Part shown: positions 7,095 through 16,699 of the stretch, in pieces
Numbering within the stretch: position 1 is the first letter of the stretch
Layout of the letters: each line of letters begins with the position of its first letter
Assembly: GCA_015068825.1 (NCBI GenBank)
Contig: SVJU01000001.1
Location: 216,432 to 280,431 of the forward strand
Length of the DNA: 64,000 nt
Direction of reading: 5' to 3'
DNA from: Oscillospiraceae bacterium
GTDB taxonomy: Bacteria > Bacillota > Clostridia > UMGS1810
Translations under genes and position numbers: made by a program
The notes under the pieces: model-generated
What the model saw: only the letters and a program-made list of their open reading frames with translations
The model's database searches: none
Told to the model about the DNA's origin: nothing

Positions 7095-8855
7095 ATGAAC
7101 AAAAGAACTTACAAAAGCAAAGAACTTATAAAACGGTTTTTACCATATTTTAAACCATATACAAAAACGCTTGTTATGGACCTTTTTTGTGCCGCACTTA
7201 CAACAGTGTGCGAAATTGTTCTTCCAATGATTATAAGAAAAATCACAAATACTGCTCTTGTTGATGTTGCTCTTTTAACGGTAAGCATGATATTAAGACT
7301 TGGTCTTTTGTACTTTGTACTTCGTATTATAGATAGCTTTGCAAATTATTATATGTCAAATACCGCCCATGTTATGGGTGCGAAAATAGAAACTGATATG
7401 CGAAAAGATGCCTACGCACATTTGCAGATGCTGTCAAATACATATTACAACAACACAAAAGTCGGACAGATTATGGGAAGAATTACAAACGACTTATTCG
7501 ATATTACCGAATTTTCGCATCATTGTCCTGAGGAGTTTTTTATTGCTACTGTAAAAATTTTGGTATCGTTTTTAATTCTTTCAAGAATTAATATATGGCT
7601 TACTGTTATTATATTTGCACTTGTTCCAATAATGATTGTTGTTTGCAGAAAGATTAATAAAAAAATGAAGTCGGCATTTAAAGAGCAACGACATCAGATA
7701 GGTGAGCTTAATGCAAATATTGAAGACAGTCTTTTGGGTCAAAAGGTTGTAAAAGCCTTTGCAAATGAAGATGCAGAAAACGAAAAATTCAATGTAGGTA
7801 ACAGAAAGTTTTTGAGTATTAAAACATATACATATCATCTTATGGGAATTTTTCATACTTCAACAAGAATTTTCGACGGACTTATGTATCTTGCCGTTAT
7901 AATCGGCGGTGGACTTTTTCTTATAAAAGGAAAAATTCTTCCTGGTGATATGGTTGCGTATGTTATGTATGTTTCAACCCTTATTGCAACAATCCGTAAA
8001 ATTATTGAATATACCGAGCAGTTTCAGAGGGGGCTTACAGGAATTGAAAGATTTATTGAGATTATTGATGCAGATATTGAAATTTTTGATGAACCCGATG
8101 CACAAGATGCCAATGATTTAAAAGGCGATATTGTTTTTGAAAATGTAAGCTTTGAATACCCCGATGACCATAATATTGTATTTAAAAATCTTAACCTTAA
8201 AATAAAAAGCGGCGAAAAGCTTGCTATTGTAGGACCTTCAGGTGGAGGAAAAACTACACTTTGCAATCTTATTCCAAGGTTTTACGATATTACTGACGGC
8301 AAAATTACAATAGACGGCAAGGATATTAAAAAATATACCTTAAAGAGTCTTAGAAAAAATATTGGTATGGTTCAGCAGGATGTATATCTTTTCTCCGGAA
8401 CTATTTATGAAAATATCGCTTACGGAAAAATCGGCGCTACAATGGAAGAGGTTGTAGCTGCTGCAAAAAGGGCGGGGGCAGATGAGTTTATAAACGAATT
8501 AAAAGACGGATATCATACTTATGTTGGCGAGCGTGGAGTAAAACTTTCGGGTGGACAAAAACAGAGAATAAGCATTGCCCGTGTTTTCTTAAAAGACCCC
8601 GAAATAATAATTTTGGATGAGGCTACAAGTGCACTTGATAACGAGAGCGAATATCTTGTTGCAAAATCGTTAAATGAGCTTGCAAAGGGAAGAACCACTC
8701 TTACAATAGCACATAGATTATCCAGCATTAAAAATGCCGACAGAATTTTAGTGCTTACAAATGAAGGTATTGTGGAAGAAGGAAATCACGATACACTTTT
8801 AGCTAAAAAAGGATTGTATTATGATTTTTATACAAGAGCAAATGAAATAAAATAG
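7095..8855 (+). CDS. ABC transporter, fused permease/ATPase (multidrug/lipid exporter type)
   Basis: Walker A GPSGGGKTT, signature LSGGQKQR, Walker B IIILDEATSALD, H-loop IAHRLSS. Confidence 0.95.
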   Translation: MNKRTYKSKELIKRFLPYFKPYTKTLVMDLFCAALTTVCEIVLPMIIRKITNTALVDVALLTVSMILRLGLLYFVLRIIDSFANYYMSNTAHVMGAKIETDMRKDAYAHLQMLSNTYYNNTKVGQIMGRITNDLFDITEFSHHCPEEFFIATVKILVSFLILSRINIWLTVIIFALVPIMIVVCRKINKKMKSAFKEQRHQIGELNANIEDSLLGQKVVKAFANEDAENEKFNVGNRKFLSIKTYTYHLMGIFHTSTRIFDGLMYLAVIIGGGLFLIKGKILPGDMVAYVMYVSTLIATIRKIIEYTEQFQRGLTGIERFIEIIDADIEIFDEPDAQDANDLKGDIVFENVSFEYPDDHNIVFKNLNLKIKSGEKLAIVGPSGGGKTTLCNLIPRFYDITDGKITIDGKDIKKYTLKSLRKNIGMVQQDVYLFSGTIYENIAYGKIGATMEEVVAAAKRAGADEFINELKDGYHTYVGERGVKLSGGQKQRISIARVFLKDPEIIILDEATSALDNESEYLVAKSLNELAKGRTTLTIAHRLSSIKNADRILVLTNEGIVEEGNHDTLLAKKGLYYDFYTRANEIK

Positions 8856-8887
8856 AAAAAGACTTCACTTTAAGTGAAGTCTTTTTT
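8856..8887. terminator. Rho-independent terminator
   Basis: AAAAGACTTCACTT-AAGTGAAGTC-TTTTTTT. Confidence 0.9.
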
Positions 8888-8948
8888 TGTAATTTTATCA
8901 TACCCAAATTAATATGATGTATTAAACAAAAATACAAGGGGCGATATT

Positions 8949-9539
8949 TTGATAAATTATATATGGGGATTTTTAATTTTGATTTCGGTTATATGCGCTT
9001 TTTTTACAGGTAATTTAGATAAACTTACTTCTGCCGCCTTTGATGGGGCAAATAGTAGCGTTCAAACACTTTTGGGTTTTGCAGGGGCAATGATAATGTG
9101 GTGCGGAATGCTTAAAATTGCTGAAAAAAGTAATCTTACAAAAATATTTGCAAATCTTATAAGACCTCTTACAAAAATTTTGTTTCCAAATTTAAAAAAA
9201 GGCTCGGCGGCACTTAATGCAATTTCAATGAATATGATTGCAAACATTTTAGGTCTTGCAAATGCGGCAACTCCTTTAGGGCTAAAAGCAATGTGCGAGC
9301 TTGAAAAAATAAATTCAGATAAGCATACAGCAAGTGATGAAATGTGTATGTTTGTTGTTTTAAATACCGCATCAATTCAGCTTATCCCATCAACACTTAT
9401 TGCAATAAGAGCATCAATGGGTTCTCAAAATCCTGCAGAAATTATTCTTCCTGTGTGGATTACATCAATTATTACTGCAATTTTTGCAATAGCTATAACA
9501 AAAATGTATTCAAAAAGCATTCTTGAAAGGAGATTATGA
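8949..9539 (+). CDS. spmA: Spore maturation protein A (nucleoside-recognition-domain membrane protein)
   Basis: Family-typical NAISMNMIANILGLANAATPLGLKAM…; adjacent to spmB; TTG start. Confidence 0.88.
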   Translation: MINYIWGFLILISVICAFFTGNLDKLTSAAFDGANSSVQTLLGFAGAMIMWCGMLKIAEKSNLTKIFANLIRPLTKILFPNLKKGSAALNAISMNMIANILGLANAATPLGLKAMCELEKINSDKHTASDEMCMFVVLNTASIQLIPSTLIAIRASMGSQNPAEIILPVWITSIITAIFAIAITKMYSKSILERRL

Positions 9540-10066
9540 TTATGCATATAATTTCTCTTTTTTGCGTGCCATGTATGTTTTTAATAATTATTGCGTATGC
9601 TTTATTTAAAAAGGTAAAAATATATGATGCGTTCATAGAAGGAGCAAAAGAAGGATTAAACACAGTAATATCAATTTTTCCACCGGTTCTTGCAATACTT
9701 TTTGCAATAAATATGTTTAATAAGTCGGGTGCAATGGATATATTATCTTGTATTGTAAAACCCTTTACCGATTTTATAGGACTTCCTTATCAGATGGTTC
9801 CGTTTGCACTTTTAAGGCCGGTTTCAGGAAGCGGTTCGCTTGCACTTGCAACCAATCTTTTTAAAGAATTCGGAACAGATTCGTTTATTGGCAGGGCAGT
9901 ATCAACTTTAATGGGGTCAACCGAAACAACCTTTTATACACTTAGTGTTTATTTTGGGGCGACAATGGTAAAAAATATGCGTCATAGTTTAAAGTGTGCG
10001 CTTGCAGCAGATTTTATAGGAATAATATTGAGTGTATGGATTACCCGCTTTGTATTTAATTGTTGA
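9536..10066 (+). CDS. spmB: Spore maturation protein B
   Basis: LLRPVSGSGSLALATNLFKEFGTDSFIGRAVSTLMGSTETTFYTLSVYFG motif; overlaps spmA. Confidence 0.9.
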   Translation: MIMHIISLFCVPCMFLIIIAYALFKKVKIYDAFIEGAKEGLNTVISIFPPVLAILFAINMFNKSGAMDILSCIVKPFTDFIGLPYQMVPFALLRPVSGSGSLALATNLFKEFGTDSFIGRAVSTLMGSTETTFYTLSVYFGATMVKNMRHSLKCALAADFIGIILSVWITRFVFNC

Positions 10067-10091
10067 CAAATGTAAAAAAAGGTGGTATATT
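10063..10091 (+). promoter_or_regulatory. Promoter for the M-box leader (TTGACA-17-TATATT), overlapping the spmB stop codon
   Basis: Spacing and hexamers. Confidence 0.65.
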
Positions 10092-10099
10092 TATATTGT

Positions 10100-10316
10100 T
10101 TCCGGTAGGTAAGGCTACCATAGGGATACGGGTTGCTGCCGCGAAGTGGTGGAGACACTACAAGAAGGTTAACAGGCTATATCGAAATCAAGGTATAACT
10201 TAATGCAATTTCATTGCCTTATGATGCTAAAGCTCAAACGGTTGGCTGCAAAAATGCAGTAAGTTTTTTGGACTTTTAAAAATCCTTACCAATAAGAAAC
10301 GGTAAGGATTTTTTTG
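10100..10316 (+). ncRNA. M-box (ykoK leader) magnesium riboswitch with expression-platform terminator
   Basis: GGTAGGTAAGGCTACCATAGGGATACGGGTTGCTGCC … GGTTAACAGG … TTATGATGCTAAAGCTC; terminator AAAATCCTTACC/GGTAAGGATTTTTTT (10279-10316); upstream of mgtE. Confidence 0.9.
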
Positions 10317-10337
10317 TGAAAAAAAGGGGTGAACAAA

Positions 10338-10436
10338 ATGAACGCAGGTAGTAGCGGCGACATAAAACCTCCTAATTTATGCAAAAAGTCAAAATGCGCA
10401 TTATGCTATGTATCTTGCGCAGAATTTTGTTTTTGA
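10338..10436 (+). CDS. Candidate 32-aa Cys-rich leader peptide MNAGSSGDIKPPNLCKKSKCALCYVSCAEFCF
   Basis: Strong RBS AAGGGGTGA 5 nt before ATG; below the ORF-track length cutoff; five Cys. Confidence 0.4.
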   Translation: MNAGSSGDIKPPNLCKKSKCALCYVSCAEFCF

Positions 10437-10459
10437 TTTATAAATTAGTGTTTTATGTC
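10359..10459. other. ~100-nt long imperfect hairpin between the M-box terminator and mgtE
   Basis: GACATAAAAC/GTTTTATGTC, CTAATTTAT/ATAAATTAG, CAAAAA/TTTTTG, TGCGCA/TGCGCA nested arms. Confidence 0.8.
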
Positions 10460-10509
10460 TTTCTTGCCTAAATTAATTAACATATTTTTATTCTTTGGGA
10501 GGCATAAAA

Positions 10510-11868
10510 ATGAATGAAAGAATTTTAGAGCTTCTTGAAACGAGAAGCTATGCAAAACTTAAGGAAGAATTAATTGAAATGAATCCTTATGACATTGCGT
10601 GCGTACTTGCAGAAATTCCAAAAGAAATGCTTGCGCTTCTTTTTAGAATTTTGCCAAAAGAAATCGCGGCAGAAACATTTGTTGAAATGGATGCTGATAT
10701 GCAGCAGCATTTAATTGATTCGTTCAACGATAATGAACTTAAAGCAGTTTTATCTGAGCTTTATGTTGACGATGCCGTTGATATTATTGAAGAAATGCCC
10801 GCAAATGTTGTAAAAAGAATTTTAAAGCATACCGACATTAAGACAAGGGCTATGATTAACGAAATTTTAAATTATCCCAAAGACAGTGCCGGAAGCATTA
10901 TGACAACTGAATATGTAGACCTTAAAAAGAATATGACAGTTGCAGATGCATTTGCAAGAATAAGAAAAACAGGTACAGATAAAGAAACAATTTACACCTG
11001 TTATGTAATAAATTCAGACAGAAAGCTTATAGGGTTAATATCTGCAAAAGAGCTTATGCTTGCAGAACAGAGTGCGGTTATTGAAGATATAATGGAAACA
11101 AACATTATATTTGTAAATACCTATGAAGATAAAGAAGAGGTTGCACAGCTTTTTGATAAATACGATTTTCTTGCAATTCCTGTTGTAGACAAAGAGGAAA
11201 GACTTGTGGGCATTGTAACAATTGACGATGCTATCGATGTTATACAGGAAGAGGTAACAGAGGACTTTGCCAAAATGGCGGCTATTACTTCAACCGATGC
11301 AACATATTTTAAAACGCCTGTATGGAAACATGCAAAAAGCAGAATTTTCTGGCTTTTGTTTCTTATGTTTTCTGCGATAATAACAGGTACAATTATTTCA
11401 AAATACGAAAAGGCATTTGAGGCTGTTCCGCTTCTGGTATCCTTCATTCCTATGCTTATGGGTACAGGTGGTAACTGCGGTTCTCAGGCATCAACAATGA
11501 TAATTCGTGGTATGGCACTTGATGAAATAAATGTCGGTGACTTTTTTAAAGCTGTTTTAAAGGAAAGTGCAATAGCACTTTTGGTTGGCTTTGTGCTTGC
11601 GCTTGTAAACAGTATACGAATTATTATTATGTATAATAATGAACCCGGCATAAATGCCTATATGCTTGCTTTTGTACTTGCAATCACTTTGATGTGTATA
11701 ATACTTTTATCAAAAATTTTGGGTTGTGCACTTCCTATGATTGCAAAAAAATTAAAGCTTGACCCTGCAATTATGGCAGCTCCGGTTATTTCAACAATTC
11801 TCGATACCTGCTCGGTTTTGATATTTTTTAACTTTGCGGTAAGATTTATGCAATATATAATAAAATAA
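10510..11868 (+). CDS. mgtE: Magnesium transporter MgtE
   Basis: MgtE N domain, two CBS segments, membrane domain with PMLMGTGGNCGSQASTMIIRGMA; start moved to ATG 10510 after GGGAGG (track ORF starts at TTG 10495). Confidence 0.95.
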   Translation: MNERILELLETRSYAKLKEELIEMNPYDIACVLAEIPKEMLALLFRILPKEIAAETFVEMDADMQQHLIDSFNDNELKAVLSELYVDDAVDIIEEMPANVVKRILKHTDIKTRAMINEILNYPKDSAGSIMTTEYVDLKKNMTVADAFARIRKTGTDKETIYTCYVINSDRKLIGLISAKELMLAEQSAVIEDIMETNIIFVNTYEDKEEVAQLFDKYDFLAIPVVDKEERLVGIVTIDDAIDVIQEEVTEDFAKMAAITSTDATYFKTPVWKHAKSRIFWLLFLMFSAIITGTIISKYEKAFEAVPLLVSFIPMLMGTGGNCGSQASTMIIRGMALDEINVGDFFKAVLKESAIALLVGFVLALVNSIRIIIMYNNEPGINAYMLAFVLAITLMCIILLSKILGCALPMIAKKLKLDPAIMAAPVISTILDTCSVLIFFNFAVRFMQYIIK

Positions 11869-11872
11869 TATA

Positions 11873-11901
11873 TTGACGAATTATGTAATTTGTGGTAAAA
11901 T
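11873..11901 (+). promoter_or_regulatory. Promoter TTGACG-17-TAAAAT
   Basis: Hexamers and spacing upstream of the coiled-coil gene. Confidence 0.6.
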
Positions 11902-11952
11902 AATTTGGCGTGTCAGTAATGTGGTAAATAAAATATATAAAAGGAAGATATT

Positions 11953-12651
11953 ATGAAAAAGAGTTTGTTTGGCTATAAAGCAAAAGAAGTAGATGTTGCA
12001 TTGGAAGCTTTGAAAGTAGAAAACGAAGAACTTAACACAAAGCTTACAAATGTTTTAATAGAGCTTGCAGAGGCTAAAAAAGATGCTCAAAGAGTTAAAG
12101 AGCTTGAAGAAATTTTAGCTGAGTTTGAAACTGTTAAACAAGAAAACGCTTCTCTTTTGGAGGAGATTGAAACAGTTAAAGCTAACGCTGTAAAAGAAAC
12201 ACAGGATATTTATTCTGCAGTTGGAAGCATTTGTTCAAAAGCGTATCAGGATATGGATAATGTCAGAGCAAATGTTGCAAACGAAATTTTTGAAGAAATA
12301 GAAAAATATGAATCTTTTGTTGACACATCAAATGACAGTATGAAAACCGAAATTACTGCCATAAGGGCGCTTTATACTGAAATTCTTGATAAGCTTTTAA
12401 ATTCAACAAATGAATTTGTAAACAGAGTTAAAGTAATTGATGAGAGTGCTACAGAACTTGAAGGAAAAATCGGCAAAGCAAAAGAAATTTCATCAAAACT
12501 TAAAAAAGATGTAAATTCAAGTTTAAAAACACCTTTATCTCAACCTACTTTTGATGCAGCAAGTATATTATCTTCTAATGCTGAAGCAAAAGAAAAAGAA
12601 GAAAAGGTTGTTGAAATTAAAGAAACACCAAGAATCATGGCAATAAAATAA
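11953..12651 (+). CDS. DivIVA-like coiled-coil protein
   Basis: MKKSLFGYKAKEVDVALEAL N-terminus followed by long coiled coil. Confidence 0.6.
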   Translation: MKKSLFGYKAKEVDVALEALKVENEELNTKLTNVLIELAEAKKDAQRVKELEEILAEFETVKQENASLLEEIETVKANAVKETQDIYSAVGSICSKAYQDMDNVRANVANEIFEEIEKYESFVDTSNDSMKTEITAIRALYTEILDKLLNSTNEFVNRVKVIDESATELEGKIGKAKEISSKLKKDVNSSLKTPLSQPTFDAASILSSNAEAKEKEEKVVEIKETPRIMAIK

Positions 12652-12659
12652 CTTAAAAA

Positions 12660-12700
12660 AACAAACTGTGCTTTGAAATAATCAAAGCGCAGTTTTTGTG
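12660..12700. terminator. Rho-independent terminator
   Basis: AAACTGTGCTTTGA/TCAAAGCGCAGTTTTT. Confidence 0.8.
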
Positions 12701-12725
12701 TGAAGTATTGAATTTTTTATTAATT

Positions 12726-13619
12726 TTAAATATTGGTTATCATTGCTTTAATGGAAGATGAATATTCGCTGGGTGACATTCCCGTTACTTTTTTAAACTG
12801 GCGTGAAAAATAGTGTATTCCAGAATATCCTAATATTTCTGAAATTTGTGAAATATTGTAGTTATCTTCGCGAAGATATTTTTTAGCCATATCAATTTTA
12901 AGATTTATAAAATATTCCATAACACTCATACCGAAAGTATTCTTAAAAACGGATGAAATGGTTGTTTTGTTTGAACCTGTATATTTTACAAGGTCATATA
13001 TAGAAATATTTTCGGTTATATGGTCTAACATATAGTTTACTACCATGTTAACGAGTGAACTTTCGCGGTTTATACTCATTTGAGAGCGCTGGTGAATAGG
13101 CGATACATCTCTTAAAAATGATATTAAAAGTTCAGCAATATACTGGCGTATAAGCTGTTCTGAACCAATTGTGGGATTTTGTTTTCTTACAAGATGATTG
13201 GTGTAGGGATTGTCAAGAGGAGTAGAAAATGCACCTGTGTATTCAGAAATGATTTTAGACATAATTGTTTTCTGGTCCTGACCTGCAGAAAGAATTTTAT
13301 TTTCAAAATACTTCATTGCAGGCGACATACATTCAAACGAAACAATTGCAACATTTGTGGCTTCTTTGCTGTCTGAATGAATATTATGCCATTCATTTGG
13401 CTTATGGAACACAATGTTTCCCTGTTTTAAAGTGTAGCTTTTATCATCAGAAAAAACTGTAATTGTGCCTTTGTCGGTATATACAAGTTCCCAGAAATTA
13501 TGACTTTCACCTGTGAATTTGAAATTTTTGGGATATTCAAAATAGTGGACTGTGTAAAGTTTTGTTATAGCAATATCTGTTTTTAAACGAGAGCCTACAT
13601 AGTGGGACATTTTGCTCAA
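12726..13619 (-). CDS. AraC-family transcriptional regulator with cupin-like sensor domain
   Basis: C-terminal double HTH …ISQISEILGYSGIHYFSRQFKKVTGMSPSEYR-type; likely ATG at 13610. Confidence 0.9.
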   Translation of the reverse strand: MSKMSHYVGSRLKTDIAITKLYTVHYFEYPKNFKFTGESHNFWELVYTDKGTITVFSDDKSYTLKQGNIVFHKPNEWHNIHSDSKEATNVAIVSFECMSPAMKYFENKILSAGQDQKTIMSKIISEYTGAFSTPLDNPYTNHLVRKQNPTIGSEQLIRQYIAELLISFLRDVSPIHQRSQMSINRESSLVNMVVNYMLDHITENISIYDLVKYTGSNKTTISSVFKNTFGMSVMEYFINLKIDMAKKYLREDNYNISQISEILGYSGIHYFSRQFKKVTGMSPSEYSSSIKAMITNI

Positions 13620-13779
13620 CTCCTTTTTTAGAGTATAGCATTTTATAAATATAAAATCAACCCTTGCATGGAAAAAAGTGCAAAATAAATTTTCTTTTGT
13701 GCAAATACTTTAAAGTGCAACAATGATATAGTAGACAAGTGAAAATATTACATATTTATTATTGGTAAGGGAGATTTTT

Positions 13780-14514
13780 ATGAGAGTAATAGTTTGCTTG
13801 GATTATAATGAAATGTCAATGGTAGGTGCACGTTTTGTTTCAAGTCAGCTTACATTAAAGCCTGATAGTGTTCTTGGACTTGCAACAGGCTTAACACCTG
13901 TTGGAATGTATAATATTCTTAGTGATATGAATAAAAAAGGTGAAATTGATTTTAGCAAGGTTAAAAGCTTTAATCTTGATGAATATTATAAAATAGCACC
14001 TGATAATGAACAGAGCTATCATTATTTTATGGAGAAAAATTTGTTCTCAAAAGTTAATATAAAGAGAGAAAACACACACATTCTTGATGGTCTTAGTGAA
14101 AATCCCGAAGAAGAATGTGAAAGATTTGATAAATTAATACAAGAAAAAGGCGGTATCGATTTGCAGATTTTAGGAATAGGCCGAAATGGTCATATCGGGT
14201 TTAACGAGCCAGATAAAGAGCTTTATTCCAACACACACTTAACACCGCTTACTCAAAGCACCATTGAAGCAAATTCTGTGTTTTTTGAAAGTGAAGATGA
14301 AATGCCGAAATCTGCACTTACAATGGGAATGAGTTCAATTTTAAAATCTAAAAGAATTATTATTATGGCAAACGGCGAAAGCAAAAAAGATGCAGTTGCA
14401 CGTCTTTTAAGCGGTAAAATATCTACCGATCTTCCGGCATCACTTTTAAATATTCATCCTGATGTAATTCTTATATGCGATAAGGCGGCGTACTCATCTG
14501 TTAATAATAAGTAA
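13780..14514 (+). CDS. nagB: Glucosamine-6-phosphate deaminase
   Basis: LATGLTPVGMY, LDEYYKIAPDNEQSYHYFM, LGIGRNGHIGFNEP; start moved to ATG 13780. Confidence 0.9.
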   Translation: MRVIVCLDYNEMSMVGARFVSSQLTLKPDSVLGLATGLTPVGMYNILSDMNKKGEIDFSKVKSFNLDEYYKIAPDNEQSYHYFMEKNLFSKVNIKRENTHILDGLSENPEEECERFDKLIQEKGGIDLQILGIGRNGHIGFNEPDKELYSNTHLTPLTQSTIEANSVFFESEDEMPKSALTMGMSSILKSKRIIIMANGESKKDAVARLLSGKISTDLPASLLNIHPDVILICDKAAYSSVNNK

Positions 14515-14529
14515 GGAGATGTAGTTTAA

Positions 14530-15378
14530 GTGAAAAAAGATGCAACACTTGTTGTAATGGCTGCTGGAATGGGGTCAAGATTCGGCGGGTTAAAACAGCT
14601 TGAACCAATTGGTCCTAATGGAGAGGTAATACTTGATTTTTCGGTTTTTGATGCTAAAAAAGCAGGATTTAACAAAGTTGTTTTTATTATCAGACGAGAT
14701 ATCGAGGCTGATTTTAAAAAAGTTCTTGGAAAAAGAATTGAAAATAGAATTGAAACAGAATATGTTTTTCAGGATATGGATAATTTGCCAGAAGGTTTTG
14801 TTACTCCTATCGAAAGACAAAAACCATGGGGAACAGGTCATGCAGTTTATTCATGCAAAGATGTTGTAAAAACACCTTTTGCACTTATAAATGCCGATGA
14901 TTATTATGGTCAGGGAGCATTTAAAATTATGTATGAGCATCTTACACAAAGTGATGATATTTGTATGGTAGGTTATAAGCTTGGCAATACACTTACAGAA
15001 AACGGTACTGTTGCAAGAGGTATATGCGATGTAGAAAATGGTATTTTAAAGAGTATAACCGAACATACTGCACTTGATAAAAACAGCGGTATCGACCTTG
15101 ATACAATTGTGTCAATGAATATGTGGGGGCTTAATCCCAAAATTTTTAAACGTATTGAAGAAGATTTTGTAAAATTTCTTAAAAACATAAAAAATCCGTT
15201 AAAAGATGAGTTTTATATTCCTTCTGTAATTGATAATGCAATTAAAGAAGAAGGAAAAATTGTAAAGGTTTTAAAAACAGATGAAAAATGGTATGGTGTT
15301 ACATACCGTGAAGATAAAGATGAAGTTGTTGCTGCGATAAAGAAGTTTATTTCGGAGGGTTTATATAATGGCATCTAA
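14530..15378 (+). CDS. Sugar-phosphate nucleotidyltransferase family protein
   Basis: VVMAAGMGSRFGGLKQLEPIGPNGE; NADDYYG motif. Confidence 0.85.
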   Translation: MKKDATLVVMAAGMGSRFGGLKQLEPIGPNGEVILDFSVFDAKKAGFNKVVFIIRRDIEADFKKVLGKRIENRIETEYVFQDMDNLPEGFVTPIERQKPWGTGHAVYSCKDVVKTPFALINADDYYGQGAFKIMYEHLTQSDDICMVGYKLGNTLTENGTVARGICDVENGILKSITEHTALDKNSGIDLDTIVSMNMWGLNPKIFKRIEEDFVKFLKNIKNPLKDEFYIPSVIDNAIKEEGKIVKVLKTDEKWYGVTYREDKDEVVAAIKKFISEGLYNGI

Positions 15379-16459
15379 TAACCAATATGAGTTAAAAGAA
15401 ATATTGTCAAGATTTAATATTAACACCGATATAGAAGTATATGGCAATGGTCATATTAACGATACATATCTGTGCGAAACTGCACCAAGATTTATCTTGC
15501 AGAAAATAAATACAAATGTTTTTAATAATCCTACCGATGTAATGGAAAACATATATAATGTTACAAAGCATCTGTCTGAAAAAATAAAAAAAGCGGGCGG
15601 GGATGCAGACAGAGAAACACTTACTGTTATTCCAACAAAAAATAATGAGATTTATTATAAAAACAGTGATGGTGCGTGCTTTAGAATGTATAAATATATT
15701 GAGAATTCTGTAAGTTATGATGTTGCAGAAGATCCAAAAATTTTATGTTCAGCAGGACGTGCGTTTGGAAAATTCCAGAAAATGTTAAGTGATTTTCCGG
15801 CAGAAAAGCTTCATGAAACAATTATAGATTTTCATAATACACCAATTCGTGTAAAACAGCTTGAAACTGCTATTGAAAATAACAGTGCAAATCGTCTTGA
15901 TAATGTTAAAGAAGAAATTGAGTTTGCAAAAAGATATGCAAAATATGCAGATAAAATAGTATCTGAAATGGCTTTGGGTACTGTTCCGCTTCGTGTAACA
16001 CATAACGATACAAAGCTAAATAACGTGCTTTTTGATGAAAAAACAAATGACGGCGTATGTGTTATAGATTTAGATACAGTTATGTCAGGTTCCCTTTTGT
16101 ACGATTTTGGTGATGCTCTTCGCTTTGGCGCGTCAAGTTGCGTGGAAGATGAAACGGATGAAAATAAAATCTGGTTTGATTTAGAAAAGTTTGAACAGTT
16201 TGCAAAAGGCTTTTTGAGTGAGGTTAAAGATTGTCTTACACAAAAAGAAATCGAACTTTTGCCTGTATCAGCACTTATTATGACTTATGAGTGTGGAATA
16301 AGATTTCTTGCAGATTACTTAAATGGTGATACATATTTTAAAATTCACAAAGAAAATCACAACCTTGACAGAGCAAGAAATCAGTTTAAACTTGTTGAAG
16401 ATATAGAATCAAAATTTAATGATATGGCAAAAATTGTTGCCAAATATGTGAATAACTAA
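15368..16459 (+). CDS. Phosphotransferase-family kinase, N-acetylhexosamine 1-kinase (NahK)-like
   Basis: APH fold: VTHNDTKLNNVLFD, CVIDLDTVMSG…DFGDALR; overlaps preceding gene. Confidence 0.75.
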   Translation: MASNNQYELKEILSRFNINTDIEVYGNGHINDTYLCETAPRFILQKINTNVFNNPTDVMENIYNVTKHLSEKIKKAGGDADRETLTVIPTKNNEIYYKNSDGACFRMYKYIENSVSYDVAEDPKILCSAGRAFGKFQKMLSDFPAEKLHETIIDFHNTPIRVKQLETAIENNSANRLDNVKEEIEFAKRYAKYADKIVSEMALGTVPLRVTHNDTKLNNVLFDEKTNDGVCVIDLDTVMSGSLLYDFGDALRFGASSCVEDETDENKIWFDLEKFEQFAKGFLSEVKDCLTQKEIELLPVSALIMTYECGIRFLADYLNGDTYFKIHKENHNLDRARNQFKLVEDIESKFNDMAKIVAKYVNN

Positions 16460-16464
16460 TTTTT

Positions 16465-16498
16465 GATATCCGCCTTTTTTTAGACGGATATTTTTTTT
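16465..16498. terminator. Rho-independent terminator
   Basis: ATATCCG/CGGATAT + T8. Confidence 0.8.
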
Positions 16499-16637
16499 GG
16501 AATATTTTTTAAGCTTAAAAATATAATTATTTATTATAAATATGAAATTTTTGATTTCAAATATTGCAAAAAATGGTGATTTATAACTTCTGTAATCAGT
16601 AAAATCATCTAAAATTTAAAGTTTTTAAAGAAAAAAC

Positions 16638-16666
16638 TTGCATTTTGACGAGAAATATAGTAAAAT
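16638..16666 (+). promoter_or_regulatory. gdhA promoter TTGCAT-17-TAAAAT
   Basis: Hexamers and spacing. Confidence 0.55.
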
Positions 16667-16699
16667 GTTTTTGTTATTTAATTTTAGGAGGCAGAAATT

